Shown piece by piece: positions 33,509-45,208 of a stretch of DNA of 64,000 nucleotides. The stretch comes from Exophiala sp. HKRS030 (lineage: Eukaryota; Ascomycota; Eurotiomycetes; Chaetothyriales; Herpotrichiellaceae): positions 7,257,665-7,321,664 of the forward strand of contig JAHWDD010000003.1 of NCBI GenBank assembly GCA_023897205.1, in the 5' to 3' direction. The notes under the pieces are model-generated. The model did no database searches. It worked only from the letters and a program-made list of their open reading frames with translations, and had not been told where the DNA came from. A program made the translations under genes and the position numbers. Positions within the stretch are counted from its first letter, which is position 1. The number at the start of each line of letters is the position of its first letter.

Positions 33509-35429
33509 ATGGAAATTGATCAGGATGCTCTTTTTAAGCCTACGAGTAATGTGGCGATCTCGACAAAAGATCTTCTATCTTGGATTTTCGACGAACCAAA
33601 ATATTCATCAGATGAACCAGTTAGTGAGTCTGCTGGATGTCCAACTACCTGATCTCAATGTGTTCAGATATATATTGATGCTGTGGACCCGACGCGCTCC
33701 CTATCCCTGAGGCAAGCAAAGCATTTGATACGAGGTCTCATCGCTGGGCTTCGAGCAGCATCGTTGGAGAAGGGCGACTGTATTTGCGTGCACTCTTTCA
33801 ACAACGTAAGTGTAAAGCAAGCCGATATTTCTGGAAGTGCAGCATCTGCTGAAGTGGAAGTCAGCTATATTACTCGTGTCTCGTCCTAGCAATTGTGGGC
33901 GCAGGACTTTGTTGGACAGGTACAAATCCAGGCTACACCAACTACGAGCTACAACATCATCTTAAAACTTCCAGAACAAAACTGGTCATCGCACAGCCAG
34001 ACTTATACGTAGAGGTCTTCAGAGCAGCAAAAGCATGCGGCATTCTAGAACGGAATGTGCTTACGTTTGATTCCCAAGTGCAAGAGAGTCTCCATCCAAC
34101 ATCGTGGCACAGACTGCTACAGCATGGAGAGGAAGACTGGGAGCGATTTGACGACCTGTCTGTGGCACAGTCAACGCCTGCCTGTATCCTCTTCAGCTCT
34201 GGAACAACGGGGTTGCCTAAGGCCGCCTTGCTGTCGCATTACAACCTAGTAGCTCAACATACTCTGCTTCAAGAGCAAGTATCGAAGCCATATAGAGTCA
34301 GCTCCTTGGCCTATTAACGTGTAAATTCTGAAGTGCTTACTTCTTTTAGGTGAAACGAATTCTTTGTCTACCATTTTTCCATGCCGCCATGGCTATAATG
34401 GCCCATGTAACCCCACTACGCTCAGGCCATATCGCCTATATAATGAAGAGATTTCACCTCGTGGATTTCCTTCGCTTTACCAAGAAATATGAGGTATCCG
34501 AGTTGTTTGTGGTGCCGCCAATCATTCAGTCAATTATTCAGTCACCATTGACTAAGAAATACTCCTTGAGAAGTCTACGGTCTGGTATGACAGGTGGTGC
34601 CAAGATAGATCTTCTGTCTCAGGACAAGTTTTCGACTCTGATGCATCCTGAGGGTTGTCTGAATCCTTGTTATGGTATGACCGAGATCAGTTGTATCGGA
34701 GCTTGCCATCCATGGCCAGAGCGAGATACCGATGGCAGTGTCGGCTATTTCCTACCAAACCTTGAGATCAAGTGAGTTAATGATCTATCCCCTATCTGAC
34801 AATTGGTTGTGTTGACTATTGAAACGACTCGTGGACGAGCACGACCAGACGATCCGGGCTTACAATACACCCGGGGAGATATGGATCCAAGGTCCAACTG
34901 TAATTCAAGGATACCTTGACAACCCGGATGCAAACGCCTCATCCTTTTCTGAACGATGGTTCCGTACGGGTGATATTGCGTACTGTGATGAAAAGACCAG
35001 AAAATGGTACATTGTGGACAGGAAAAAGGCACGGCTTCTTCCGTCTTCTTGACACAGCTTCTGATGCAATAGATATAGGAACTAATCAAGGTCCGGGGGT
35101 TTCAGGTCGCACCAGCAGAACTTGAAGCTGTGCTGATGTCACATCCTTTGATTGCTGCCGCCGCAGTCATCGGGATTCCGGCCCCCAATCCTTTGGACGG
35201 AGAGCTTCCTCGGGCTTTCGTTGTGAGGAAAGAAGGGAATGATGTCGACCGCCCGAGCGAAAACCAGGTCAAAAAGTATGCCGCCAAGCGTCTGGCAAAA
35301 TACAAACAATTGGCCGGCGGCGTTGTGTTTATATCAGATCTGCCTCAGACAGCCAGTGGGAAGTATCTTAAGCGGGATCTACGCGACCTTTACAAGAAGA
35401 CAGTTACTAGCTCAAAGACCAAAGTCTAG
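33509..35429 (+). CDS. Acyl-CoA synthetase / 4-coumarate-CoA-ligase-like
   Basis: The spliced protein shows the ANL-superfamily order: an N-terminal domain, the P-loop-like LFSSGTTGLPKAAL, LPFFHAAMAIM, GGAKIDLL, CYGMTEIS, GEIWIQGPTVIQGY, RTGDIAY with IVDRKK hinge, and a C-terminal domain with the catalytic lysine motif TASGKYLKRDL. It would activate a carboxylic acid to its CoA thioester. Splicing is odd: the intron 34772-34826 ends in CG rather than AG, and the intron 35029-35078 begins with GC, a known minor donor. All other introns are GT-AG. The last residues TKV are not a clear PTS1 signal. It may be functional or just starting to decay. Confidence 0.8.
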
Positions 35430-35644
35430 TAGGGCATCTATTCCGCTTGATCATCAGAGAGATCCTCTTCATGTCTAGTGAGCTGGAACAAAGGTTTCAT
35501 TGTCATTTATCCACCGCTAGCAGACTTTTAGTCCAGTCTATAATATAGCCAAGTGCGCATTACCTGTCCATCTTCTTGCCGCACTCTGCAGGCTGAATTG
35601 TTACTATTGCCCAAGACGAACAGAACGTCAACGTTGCCCATCAC

Positions 35645-36557
35645 TCAAAGATGTGTTAGAGACCAGCCCCCATCGACGGGCAACTCAACTCCTGTGATTG
35701 CACTTGATGACTCTCCGAGCAAGAAAATTACAGCTTGCGCCACCTCTTCTGAAGTAATGTCGCGACCAAGGGGGGGCAGTGGCAAGCGATGTCGCAATGC
35801 TTTGCTATCTTGCCGAGTTTCGGGGGCGGTTTGGCTAGGAGGATACGGGCATACACAGTTGATCCGAATGCCGTCCTCAAGATGATCCAGCGCAGTTGCC
35901 CGGCTCATGCCGACAATGCCGTGGGCACCAGCACAAAACGAAGGAAATCCTAGCTCACTACCAAGACCCTGCGCGGCTGCGACGTTCACTATACTCGCCG
36001 AAGCTTTTTGCCCCTTTTCATTTTGAACCAGAAATTGACGCACTTCAGCTCGCATCGAAAGCCAGACCTATCAATCAATCTCTAGTAAGAAATGGCGAAA
36101 TACAACAGTATTGGCCGTTGTTATCAGGAGAAACTTACTCCTCTCTGCCAACCTGGCCCGAATTTAGAGAATTCTGCTAGGTCAATGTCCAAACTCTGGC
36201 CTGCCAAACCGTCCGGTCTCTCGCAGTTAGTACAATAATCAATCCTTCCAAATGTTGTAACTGCAAAGGCGATAAACTCGTGCACGGTGTCAGGATCTCG
36301 TGTGTCGATTCTTTTGCTTGATATGCGGTGACCAGGACTTCCTAGAGCCCGGCACTCCTCCACCGTCTTCGCAAGCTTGATGTCATCCGGATCCCCTAAA
36401 ACCATTTTCTTACAACCACTCTGTACAAGTAAGTGGGCGACTGCTCGCCCATCCCCTGTTGAATTCAGTCATGGTCTGGTCTTGCATGGCGAGTTGATAG
36501 TGAAGGTCTACCTGATCCAGCCCCGATCACCACAGCGACACCCGGAAACATCGCCAT
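35645..36557 (-). CDS. SDR-family protein without the catalytic tetrad
   Basis: The start at 36557 gives MAMFPGVAVVIGAGSG, which splices across an intron to GMGRAVAHLLVQSG, so the dinucleotide-binding TGxxxGxG-type loop is present. It continues with FGRIDYC, VWLSMRAEVRQF, IRINCVCP and ITGVELPVDGGWS. The catalytic positions are altered. The Asn-containing segment reads GPGWQRG, the Ser strand reads IVNVAAAQG, and the YxxxK motif reads FCAGA, so Asn, Ser, Tyr and Lys are W, A, F and A. Length and frame are otherwise normal, which suggests a pseudoenzyme (binding or regulatory) rather than simple decay. It is divergent from an intact SDR at 36905. Confidence 0.78.
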
Positions 36558-36904
36558 CAAGTTACCTTGGCGAGGTGAATGTACGATGCAGATTAGTTAG
36601 AGGGAGCCGTCTAGTTAGGATACAAAGATATAGCCTCAATTATGCCTCAATTGCGTCGTCGGTCGCCGCACAAAAGCAAGGTCACCAATTCTGCCTCGGC
36701 TTCGGCGACTATATTGTGTGCTGCCGCCAGTCCGCGGTAGATGGAGATATTCCCCTCTCCTCGGTCCATGTGTCCCGGGCCGCCAAATCCTAAGTTTATC
36801 ATCACGAAACAACAACTCTATAAGTACAAATTGATGCATGCTTTGGAAGGACAAGTGATGTTCTGACCGATTAGCTTCTTTGCGCCAGAGCTCAGCCATC
36901 GTCA
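36558..36904. promoter_or_regulatory. Divergent promoter of two SDRs with two CCTCGG elements
   Basis: About 350 bp between the start codons. CCTCGG occurs at 36694-36699 and 36759-36764, both within the shared region. This hexamer is the reported recognition core of FarA/FarB/CTF1-class Zn2Cys6 proteins, and a protein of that type is encoded at 40698. Functional use here is inference. Confidence 0.5.
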
Positions 36905-37852
36905 ATGTCAATTCCACTTCCTGGAGTCTGCCTGATCACCGGTGCCGCCTCAGGTGAGTTAATGCACTCATTAGAGCTGACTTTCAAGAGTGCTAAGCCT
37001 AGTCTCCTAGGTATTGGTCGAGGTACTGCCGTGACATTTGCGAAAGAAGGATGTCGGCGCTTGTTTTTAGCAGATATCGATCTTACAGGCCTGGAGGAAA
37101 CCAGAAAGCAGATTGCGGAGGCCGATGCGAACACCTGCGTAGAAATTCGGCAGGTCAACATCGCCGACGAAGCGTCTGTGAATCATATGGTCGATTCATG
37201 TGTTTCTATCTTTGGACGGGTCGACTATGCGCTCAACATTGCTGGTGTGGTTCCCCAGAGGAAGAAAATCGCAGAGTTCGAGCTCGAGGTGTATGACAGG
37301 ACCATTCACATCAACGAGTATGGGGTGAGTCTCTGAAAGCTACGTGGTACTGGTTGGCTTGAAATGCCACGTATGCATCGTCTGCAGCTGTATGTCTGAC
37401 TTTTGCTTGCGCTCCAAAAGACCTGGTTGTGTCATCGATCGGAGCTCCGGCAGATGATGAAGCAGACAACGTTAGAAGGTAGCGACACACGAGGGAGCAT
37501 CGTCTCCGTCTCTTCTCTCGCTGGAATCAATGCATCCAGTGGAATGTCCGCATACTGCGCTTCTAAGCACTCCATTGTCGGCTTTGCCAAAACAGATGCG
37601 CAGGGCTACGGTCCCCATGGAATCCGCATTAACGTTGTGTGTCCTGGAATGATTGACACCGACCTCTTCCGCCTTACAAGCCCGTCTGATGCACCTGCCA
37701 AACTGTCCGCAATAACACCAGCGCGCCGGCTGGGAAGAACTGAAGACGTAGGCTGGCTGCTGGCGTTCTTGTGTGGCGAAAAGTCGTCTTTTATTCATGG
37801 CGCCGTAATACCTTGTGATGGAGGATTGGCCCTACAGAGAGGCGTGATCTAA
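36905..37852 (+). CDS. Short-chain dehydrogenase/reductase, intact
   Basis: Three exons. The glycine motif is split by the first intron: LITGAAS then GIGRGTAVTFAKEG. Next come ADIDLTGLEETRKQ (an acidic residue after beta2 suggests NAD+ rather than NADP+), FGRVDYALNIAG, SVSSLAG with the catalytic Ser, SAYCASKH with Tyr and Lys, IRINVVCPG and a C-terminal VIPCDGG. Classical SDR of about 250 residues, cytosolic. A role as alcohol/ketone dehydrogenase after the P450 in this cluster is plausible. Its sister on the other strand lacks the catalytic residues kept here. Confidence 0.9.
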
Positions 37853-38101
37853 TAAAGGTTGTAATGAATCAAGCCACTGTTCATTGCAAGGGTGAGGAAA
37901 GGCTCCAGCAGACTGCACATGATTTGACTCGAGCGAGTCCAGTATCAAATTAGTCCTGAAGAATGCGAAAATATGTTCACCTCCAGTTGATCGAATTGTT
38001 ACACGAATCAATATAGGGCAGATAATGTGCCTCATTCATGTCCTTTCTTGCTCGTTATATATCCATATTGCTTGGGAAAGATTCCAATTCAAGGGCCCTT
38101 T

Positions 38102-40091
38102 TCACCTGAGCACGTTGAGCCTGTAATTTCCATTTTCATCCAACAAATTTTTCGCTTCCTCCCATTCGGCTCGGGCAATCTCAGCACGCTTTTCACTGCG
38201 TGGAGTAACAAGGCATCTGTGTGGGATTCGATCAGGACCGAACTTAACCTTGGTCAGAATTTGGAGTACTCACGGAAAGGAGACTGGTCTTGCGGCGATG
38301 GATTGAGTGACCTCATCTTTGTCAACTTCTATCTCGTTGCCGTGCGCATCCCTCGCCTTATAAATGTTAAACATCCATAACAAGCGAGCTGTGACCAGGA
38401 AAAGCGTCCTCTCTGCGACATGGATTCCCGGGCAGATACGCCGTCCAGCGCCAAAGGTCCAGTTGTCGCGGTCCTTATAGTCGGGTGCAGAGGCTGCCTC
38501 CTGAAAGGACAGAGATGCGTTGTGCCTCGTCGGATCAAACTCTCGGGGGTTGGGAAACAGGTCAGGATCATTGTTGGCGGCCCATACTGCCAGCACGATG
38601 GTCGTGCCACGCGGAATTTTATATCCGTCTACCTCGTCGTCCTCGAGACTGGCGTGCGGGATGGCACCACTAATGGCCGTTGGAAGCCCTATGTGTGAAG
38701 AGTGTAGTGAGCATCGCACAAGAAGACTCGAAGAGGGCTGAAGGGCAATCGCGTACATCTCAGTGCTTCTTTTGTCACTTGGCGAATATATGGAAGGGAT
38801 TCGAAATCTTCCATTGTAGGCAGCCGGTCATGACCAACCACTGAATCCAATTCTTGCTGTGCCTTTTCCTGTACGGCTGGGAATAACATCATAGCCTTGA
38901 CTGTTGTCAGCAGGGAGAGCTCGGAGACACTTTGTGACGCAACTATATATTATTACCTTGATCATACCAGCAAGCGTGTTACTTGAAGTATCGGCAGCCC
39001 CCTCCATTGCAATACCTGCGATATACGAAGCAGCATGCTCTGTGAGAAGCGTTCCATTTGCGCTACCTTTCCACGACTCTTTTGCCAGGCTGATATCGGC
39101 TGAAAAGCCTAGGGATCACCATTAGTGGCCGCAGTACGAATAAAATCGCACCATACTTACTGGGGAGAGCATTATCCACCTGAGCGGCGCGTGTCGCCGC
39201 CGTGTATAAGTGGCGGAATTGAGCTTTTTCACGATAGTAGACCTCTTTAGCTTTTTTTGCCATCGGATAGATCCACGATGGAAAAGCTTTGACAACCAGT
39301 CTTAGCTGTGGATACCAATCCAGAAACTTACTGCTGTTCACCATAACGAAGAAGCCGTGGGTGTTTCTAAAGAGCTCCAGCATCACCTCGCTCTTCGGGT
39401 CGAGAACCCGGAACCCATACGCCATACTGGTCGCAATACTTAATGTGGTGCGTGTAATGAGATTTTCAAAGTCACGCGAATCGGAGAGCATGTCGACGAG
39501 TAGCTGTTTTGTTTCGACGTCCTGGTACGGAATATATCGTTGAGCCTTGTTGATGTTTAGGAATTGATGATATAGCTTGCGTTCGACTTTCCATAAGGCG
39601 TCATAGCCACGCATGATTATTCTGGAGCCTTCCCAGATGTCTTGCATGTAGAGCTTGGGGCGACCGGCGTAGTTGCCGCTCCGTTTGTCAACCACCCTCT
39701 TGATAACTTCACCCTTTGTAAGGACGACGACGTTCTGCGACCCTAGCTTAAGCGAGAATATGGGGCCATCTCATAAGAAGTGTCAGAAGTGTACACACTA
39801 TTGGCTATATGTACTCACATTCTTGACCCCATCGCTGATATTGCAGATGGAGATCGCGCTTCGGGATCTGGTGTAAGTTTCCTATCAATGGGAGTGCAGG
39901 GGGACCTGAAGTGGATCATAAGCACGTTACCAACTATCTGGAGTAGTACTTTCCCTCAGAAGTGACTGACCTGGGGGCGCATTCTTCCACCTCGTTGTCA
40001 TGGACACGAGCTTCAGCATGCATGCTACAAAGACCACCAAGACGAATCCGATTAGCCGTAGGTGTTCTTGCGAAATAGAAAACAGCATCAT
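38102..40091 (-). CDS. Cytochrome P450 monooxygenase
   Basis: The minus-strand gene starts with a signal-anchor helix (about residues 10-30, RLIGFVLVVFVACML) followed by the proline hinge NAPPG, so it sits in the ER membrane. Then GNLHQIPK, YGPIFSLKLGSQ, the C-helix W/R region (DALWKVERKLYHQFL), the K-helix ExxR in KEALR, the PERF-like FDPTRH and the heme loop FGAGRRICPG with its ligand Cys. The final intron joins RPVSFP to CLVTPRSEKRAE and the stop lies at 38102. All exons fit, so it is intact. It resembles the CYP group of O-methylsterigmatocystin-oxidoreductase-like enzymes, but the substrate is unknown. It is divergent from the Zn2Cys6 regulator at 40698. Confidence 0.9.
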
Positions 40092-40697
40092 GAGACTTAA
40101 GATCTGAACTTCCTGAAAGTCACTGAAAGTAATGCTCTGAAAGACTCAGCGTCAAATGCAACAATATTCAGTGCGTCTGGAGTACAACTTTTATCCCACG
40201 CAGAGCTTTCAACACAATATATTAGAGCCGGGAACAAGCTAAAAACGTAGGCTGTCAGCATCGCCTGCCATTAACCTGAATAGTCCATTTCGATGCACTG
40301 CCACACTCTTCCTACATAAGGTAGTTACTCTGTAGTAAGAAAGATACTTTCAAATAAAACTTTTCGCTCTCTCGGCGCCACACTTCGGCGCCCTAGTTCG
40401 GCGCTGGGTGGCACTAGCTGTGGCGCCGTAGGGTAGCAACACGACGGTAATGGCGCACAAGGACGTGGAAGATCTGTCAAGACCTGTTAGTCCTCTCACG
40501 TGCCGCTTGCTTATGTGCGGGGTTGAACCGGGGCCCCTGAGGCGTTGTGTCCTGGGGGGATATTACAAGACAATCTCACCGACTGCATTGTTTTGCGGTA
40601 TCCATCATCACTTCAGGCCGACGGTTTCTTCCAGTATCAGAAACCCCATCAGGTATTATGTAGCTCTCCTGCCACTGTCTTGTGCCTTCGCTGTTCA
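40092..40697. promoter_or_regulatory. Divergent P450 / regulator promoter with repeated CGGCGC words
   Basis: A 600-bp divergent promoter. Between 40372 and 40428 the words TCGGCGCC (40372), TCGGCGCC (40385), TCGGCGCT (40398) and GGCGCC (40422) recur within about 57 bp. GGCGCC is self-complementary, so both strands carry the site. This could be an operator array for the neighbouring Zn2Cys6 protein. Confidence 0.5.
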
Positions 40698-43287
40698 ATG
40701 GCGTCCAATGACACTTGGGCCGAGGTACGCAATTGTCTCAATCAAAGCCCAGCCAGAAGGCCGCGTGCATGCGTCCATTGCCATATCCGCAAGGTGCGGT
40801 GCAATGCCTGGCAAGTAGGCATCCCTTGTACGAGATGCAAGCGACGCAATCAAGCAGATACCTGTCTGCTCGCTCTTTCCTCGCACGGCGGCGTGCCGAG
40901 GTGAGTCTTTTCCATGTGCTATCCCCGATTCCCACGCGCGCTGACACGTGTCCGGCTCAGAGGCCCGATACTAAGACCACGGGAGACACAAACTCTAGGC
41001 CAATCGCCGTCTTCGCGAGGTAGGAACCATGGTATTGATGGCATGTCGGTGCGTGTACGTGGTGAGGCAGTTGATTGACCCCGTCCGCTGACAACTCTTC
41101 CCCACAAAGTCGACTTCTTCTCCCCAGCCAGCGGATAATGCGCAAGAAGACAGCGTTGCGGCCTCGATGGCACCTCTCTCGCGATTGGCCTCAGACGTTG
41201 AAGGCGCACGTCGGATTACCCAAGGAAGGACCGTGATCCCCGGGTCAATGACCGATGGCGAAGCGATTGAAGATGCCACGAGCATTAGAAGCATGGTAAA
41301 GCAGACAACGAGAGAGGAGGACGTCCAGTCCCGTATTTGTGAGGAGATGTCCCGCTGCAGGCAGAATGCCATGTCGCCTTTGCTTCAACCTCAGGACACG
41401 GACCGGCGGGAGGTAATCGAGTTGCACGAAGGAGTGAACCCTATGACCATCCTCGGTGGCGCACTTGCTCAACACCCCCCCAATCGTTTCGTTCGATTCG
41501 TTGTTGAAGAAGACGGATCCCAGCTCGATCTGTCGCATTCAATTTCGGGACTTGACTCGGCGGACATGGCGTATCTCGAGGCGAAGGGTGCTCTTCTCTG
41601 TCCGCCTCGCCCAGTCTGGTGGGTATTTCCTCTGTCCAGGTGCGTTTTAGTAGCGCTAATGCGACCTGGTCCTCAGTGATGAACTCCTCCGTCTATATTT
41701 TGCCTACATTTACCCTTACGCACCCATTCTCGATCGGGCGAAGTTTGTCCGGGACTACCACGCCCACCGCCACTCAGTGTTTGTCTTGCAATCGATCCTC
41801 GCAAATGTAGTGCCGTACACTCCCATGGATCTTCTCCGACGAGCAGGATACGATAATCGTATCAGTGCACAAAAGTCCTTTTACACTAAGGCCACACTTC
41901 TCTACGACATGGGGTGTGAAAAGCAGCAGCTATACATGCTTCAGGGTTCCATTATGCTTAGCTCATTGTCCTTCTCATATCCAATGGACAAGGACTACCG
42001 GTACTGGTTGAGTAATGCTGGACGAATAGCTACACAGATGGGTCTTCACCGAAACTATGTGTGTGAAAACCTAGGGGCGCGCTCGCAACGGCTATTTCGT
42101 CGCATCTGGTGGGTTTTGTACAACCGTGACACCTTACTGGCCATCTCCGGTATCGATAACTTGAGACGATTCAATGAGAGATATTGTGACACTGCACCTC
42201 TGAGAGAGTCCGACTGGGAAGACGATGACGAGATCCCGGCCGATCTTCAAGACATACTTGAACTCGTGTCACCACTCCAGAAGCTTTTCATGGTCGAATA
42301 TAGCAAGGTGTCAATCATAAGTAAAGGCCCTTCCTTAGACTTCCTTCCCATCCCCACACCGTGCTGGTAAAATTGATCATATTACAGGTGGCCTGTTCAT
42401 CAGAGAATTCAAGGCCCCCAACACAACGTTCAGCCAAGACGAGATCGATCGGATGAACAACCAAATTATTAGTTGGCGAAAACAATTACCTGTCGAAATA
42501 ACACACGCTCTCCAAGACGAGTGGAGCTCGGACAAAGTCTTGGTCCTGGTTCTCCTCGCGATGGGATATCGACTGGAGGCGGTATTCTGCCGTGCGGTTA
42601 AGGACCATTATCGGACCACAGGCGATTTGACCTCGATGCATAGGATGGGACAACGACAGGAAACTAGCATGTTCGAGCTCTCGAGCATGATCCAACGGGC
42701 ATCCTTGCACGAGGTGCTTCATCTATGCCCTCTATCCTTGTAGGTTCTTCCCCTTTTAGACCCATTACACTAGCACTGGTTGCTGACAGCTGACCATTCT
42801 TGATAGTATGACTTGCGCTTCGACTATTCTAGCCATGCGTATTGAGATAGTCCTAGACCCTGCAACCAATCCGCGCAAGCTGGCCGTGATGAAGGCCCAA
42901 ATTTTCTCCGAACTCGAATACGTACGCGAAAGCTGCGAGTCCTGGAACAGCCTCATCTGGACCGTCCGCATGTTCGAGGCCGTCATTGCTAGGACCCGCT
43001 TGTGTCTGAATGGTGCGTCTCCCAGTGCAATGGAAGGGACCGACGATAGAACAACGTCGTCAGATGCCGTAGCACAAGGCACCAATACTGCCGGACCAAC
43101 TAGGCAAATGGCGTACTCCAGTAATGAGGTGTTCAAAAATGGTGAAGAGGTGGATTTCGGCTTGCCCATGCCTTCCGACGACGTCTTTGGTATGTTGCCT
43201 GTGACGGATAATTATGACTGGTTGGACAGCCTTTTCGATGTAAACGCTAACGACGACATCGGCCATCTGGCGTCCACGAATATCTAA
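40698..43287 (+). CDS. Zn2Cys6 transcription factor, CTF1/FarA-FarB-like
   Basis: The first exon encodes RACVHCHIRKVRC, a spacer and CTRCKRRNQADTC, a complete binuclear zinc cluster. After a serine/glutamine-rich linker and an intron near 41625, the fungal_trans domain runs from ELLRLYFAYIYPYAPIL through FVLQSILANVVPYTP, AGRIATQMGLHRN and RRIWWVLYNRDTLLAI to a helical C-terminus. The acidic C-terminal tail (DVFGMLPVTDNYDWLDSLFDV) looks like an activation domain. The cluster sequence and domain order match the cutinase-transcription-factor-1-beta / FarB group, which controls fatty-acid and ester use in ascomycetes. Position at the cluster centre, divergent from the P450, makes it the likely pathway regulator. 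Confidence 0.85.
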
Positions 43288-43420
43288 AGATGAAATTATT
43301 GCATTCGGGTGCACATGCAAAAGGAGAAAGCTCGTTAATCTGAAAAAGATCTAATATTGGCCTCTAGCATTTCCAAAGGTGGAAGAGTATGATGAAAACC
43401 TATTAGATTCGGCATGTTGT

Positions 43421-45208
43421 TCAGTAGACCGGGTCAGGAAACGTGCGTGGCTGCTTGTCTTCGTTGTTCAGCAGGCCATAGTACCAGGTGATATCGCGTC
43501 CATCAAACTCACGGACATCAAAGCCGTCGCCGAGGAAGTTGAAGCGGTTTTCGGACAGGTAGTCGAGATCGAAGTCCTCCCACCGCGGTTTCTGCAGGAT
43601 GGTCAGGTAGTGCACGCGCGAGCCCGGCCAGCAGAGCGGCTTGCTACTGGAAATGCCGTTCTTGAACCATGAGCTGCACGGTCCCGACCAGGCGGTGCGC
43701 TTCAGGTACAAATCGGCGTGACTGGTGAAAGCCTCGGCAACGGAGCGGTTGACTCGGACGCTCTTGATATCCTCCACTTGTACTTTCTGCAGCACCTGTA
43801 TAATGTAGCTGGTGTAGGCCTCCACCATGGGGATGACTGAGCCGTGGCCCAAGGGACCGTACGGTCCAATAAAGACAAAGTAGTTTGGCACCGCTGGCAC
43901 TGACAGACCCAAGTATCCTATTGTATTGCCGTCATTGAAGTCGTCTTGCAAGTTCCTACCGTCGACAATCACCGGAAAGGCTGGGCGGAAGCTGGTGTCG
44001 AACCCAGTTGCGCAGACAACCACGTCGACTTCATGGGCATTGCCTGCGGCGTCAATAAAGCCTGTTGCCGTCAATTCTTGTATTTCCTCGCTCAGGACTG
44101 TAGTCTTGTCCAGGGTGAGCGCTTCCAGGAAGCCATTTCCCGGCGTGGGTCGCCGACAGCCGACGCCAAAGTCTTTGGGGATCAGCTTGTCCATAAGCTC
44201 AGGCTTCTGGACCAGCTTAGCCTGCATCTCCTTGATCGAGTATTCCTTTGCCTCGATCGCACTAGCAGACCCGTTGATGTAGAACTTAAACCGTACGTTC
44301 AGTTCAGATTCGATAGCTTTACAGTAAGCCAGATAAAATTGTGGGTCTTCTCTGAACTTCTGTTGCGTTTCCTTGGAATAGTGGAAGTTTTCTCCGTCTT
44401 TACCAGCGTACGTGGGCGCGAAACCAGCTGTGACCCAGATGGGCGATCTGGCCACCACGTACAGCTGGTCAACCTGTTCAATGATGGCGGGCACCACCTG
44501 CACGCTGGAGCTGCCCGCACCAATGATCAGGACTCGCTTGTTCTTCAGATCCACCAAGTCGTCCCAGCGTGCGGTGTGCAGCAGTGGGCCTTGAAAGTCT
44601 TTGAGGCCCTTGATGTGCGGCCAACGCCAATTGTTGAGCACACCGCCACCATGGAGGAAGAAGTCGGCGTAGTCGACCAAGACATCGTTAGGGTCGTTGT
44701 TGCGCATCACCTCGACCTTCCACTTTCCTCTATCCTGTAGCCATTCTGCACGCACGATCTTGTGGTTCAGGTGTGCATACTTAAGTACGTCGTAGTCTTC
44801 GGCGATCTGGCGAAAGTAGCGATGAATCTGCTTTGAGCCAGAGTAATATCGTTCCCAGTCTGGATATTTGGCCCAACTGTACTGGTAACAGACGCTGGGA
44901 ATGTCACAGGCACATCCAGGGTAGCGATTCTCAAGCCAGGTGCCACCGATATCGTTATTCTTCTCGTAGATGACGAGCTCAACATTGTCCATGCCTTGAT
45001 GAAGCTTGTGGGCAAAATTGATGCCGCTACAGCCCATACCCATGAAAATGATCTTCAGCTTTCGTTTAGTTCCCATGGGCTTCTCACGGATCTGATAGCC
45101 AGTCTGTGCTCCATTGATATTCTCAGCATTGGGTATCGCCTTGATCTTTCTAGCGAGCTCATCCTTCAATACTGGAGTTGGCTGAGCATCTGCAACTGAA
45201 GGAGTCAT
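43421..45208 (-). CDS. Flavin-containing Baeyer-Villiger-type monooxygenase
   Basis: A single exon of 595 residues. The FAD Rossmann motif is GMGCSG (residues 57-62), followed by the GGTW of the family at about 88-91. The Baeyer-Villiger fingerprint F-x-G-x3-H-x3-W-D is seen at F205, G207, H211, W215, D216, and the NADPH Rossmann motif GAGSSS starts at 230. A GFD segment with CATGFD is present in the C-terminal half. It converts a ketone to an ester or lactone using NADPH and O2. It is in the same size class as cyclohexanone/4-hydroxyacetophenone monooxygenase relatives from fungi. The substrate is unknown, but an SDR, an esterase-type hydrolase and CoA ligases nearby fit a ketone-to-ester-to-acid route. 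Confidence 0.93.
   Translation of the reverse strand: MTPSVADAQPTPVLKDELARKIKAIPNAENINGAQTGYQIREKPMGTKRKLKIIFMGMGCSGINFAHKLHQGMDNVELVIYEKNNDIGGTWLENRYPGCACDIPSVCYQYSWAKYPDWERYYSGSKQIHRYFRQIAEDYDVLKYAHLNHKIVRAEWLQDRGKWKVEVMRNNDPNDVLVDYADFFLHGGGVLNNWRWPHIKGLKDFQGPLLHTARWDDLVDLKNKRVLIIGAGSSSVQVVPAIIEQVDQLYVVARSPIWVTAGFAPTYAGKDGENFHYSKETQQKFREDPQFYLAYCKAIESELNVRFKFYINGSASAIEAKEYSIKEMQAKLVQKPELMDKLIPKDFGVGCRRPTPGNGFLEALTLDKTTVLSEEIQELTATGFIDAAGNAHEVDVVVCATGFDTSFRPAFPVIVDGRNLQDDFNDGNTIGYLGLSVPAVPNYFVFIGPYGPLGHGSVIPMVEAYTSYIIQVLQKVQVEDIKSVRVNRSVAEAFTSHADLYLKRTAWSGPCSSWFKNGISSSKPLCWPGSRVHYLTILQKPRWEDFDLDYLSENRFNFLGDGFDVREFDGRDITWYYGLLNNEDKQPRTFPDPVY

Noticed and set aside
43946..44740. 264-codon plus-strand ORF
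   Set aside because: It lies antisense to the BVMO coding exon, has no family resemblance and is the usual shadow frame of a GC-rich gene.
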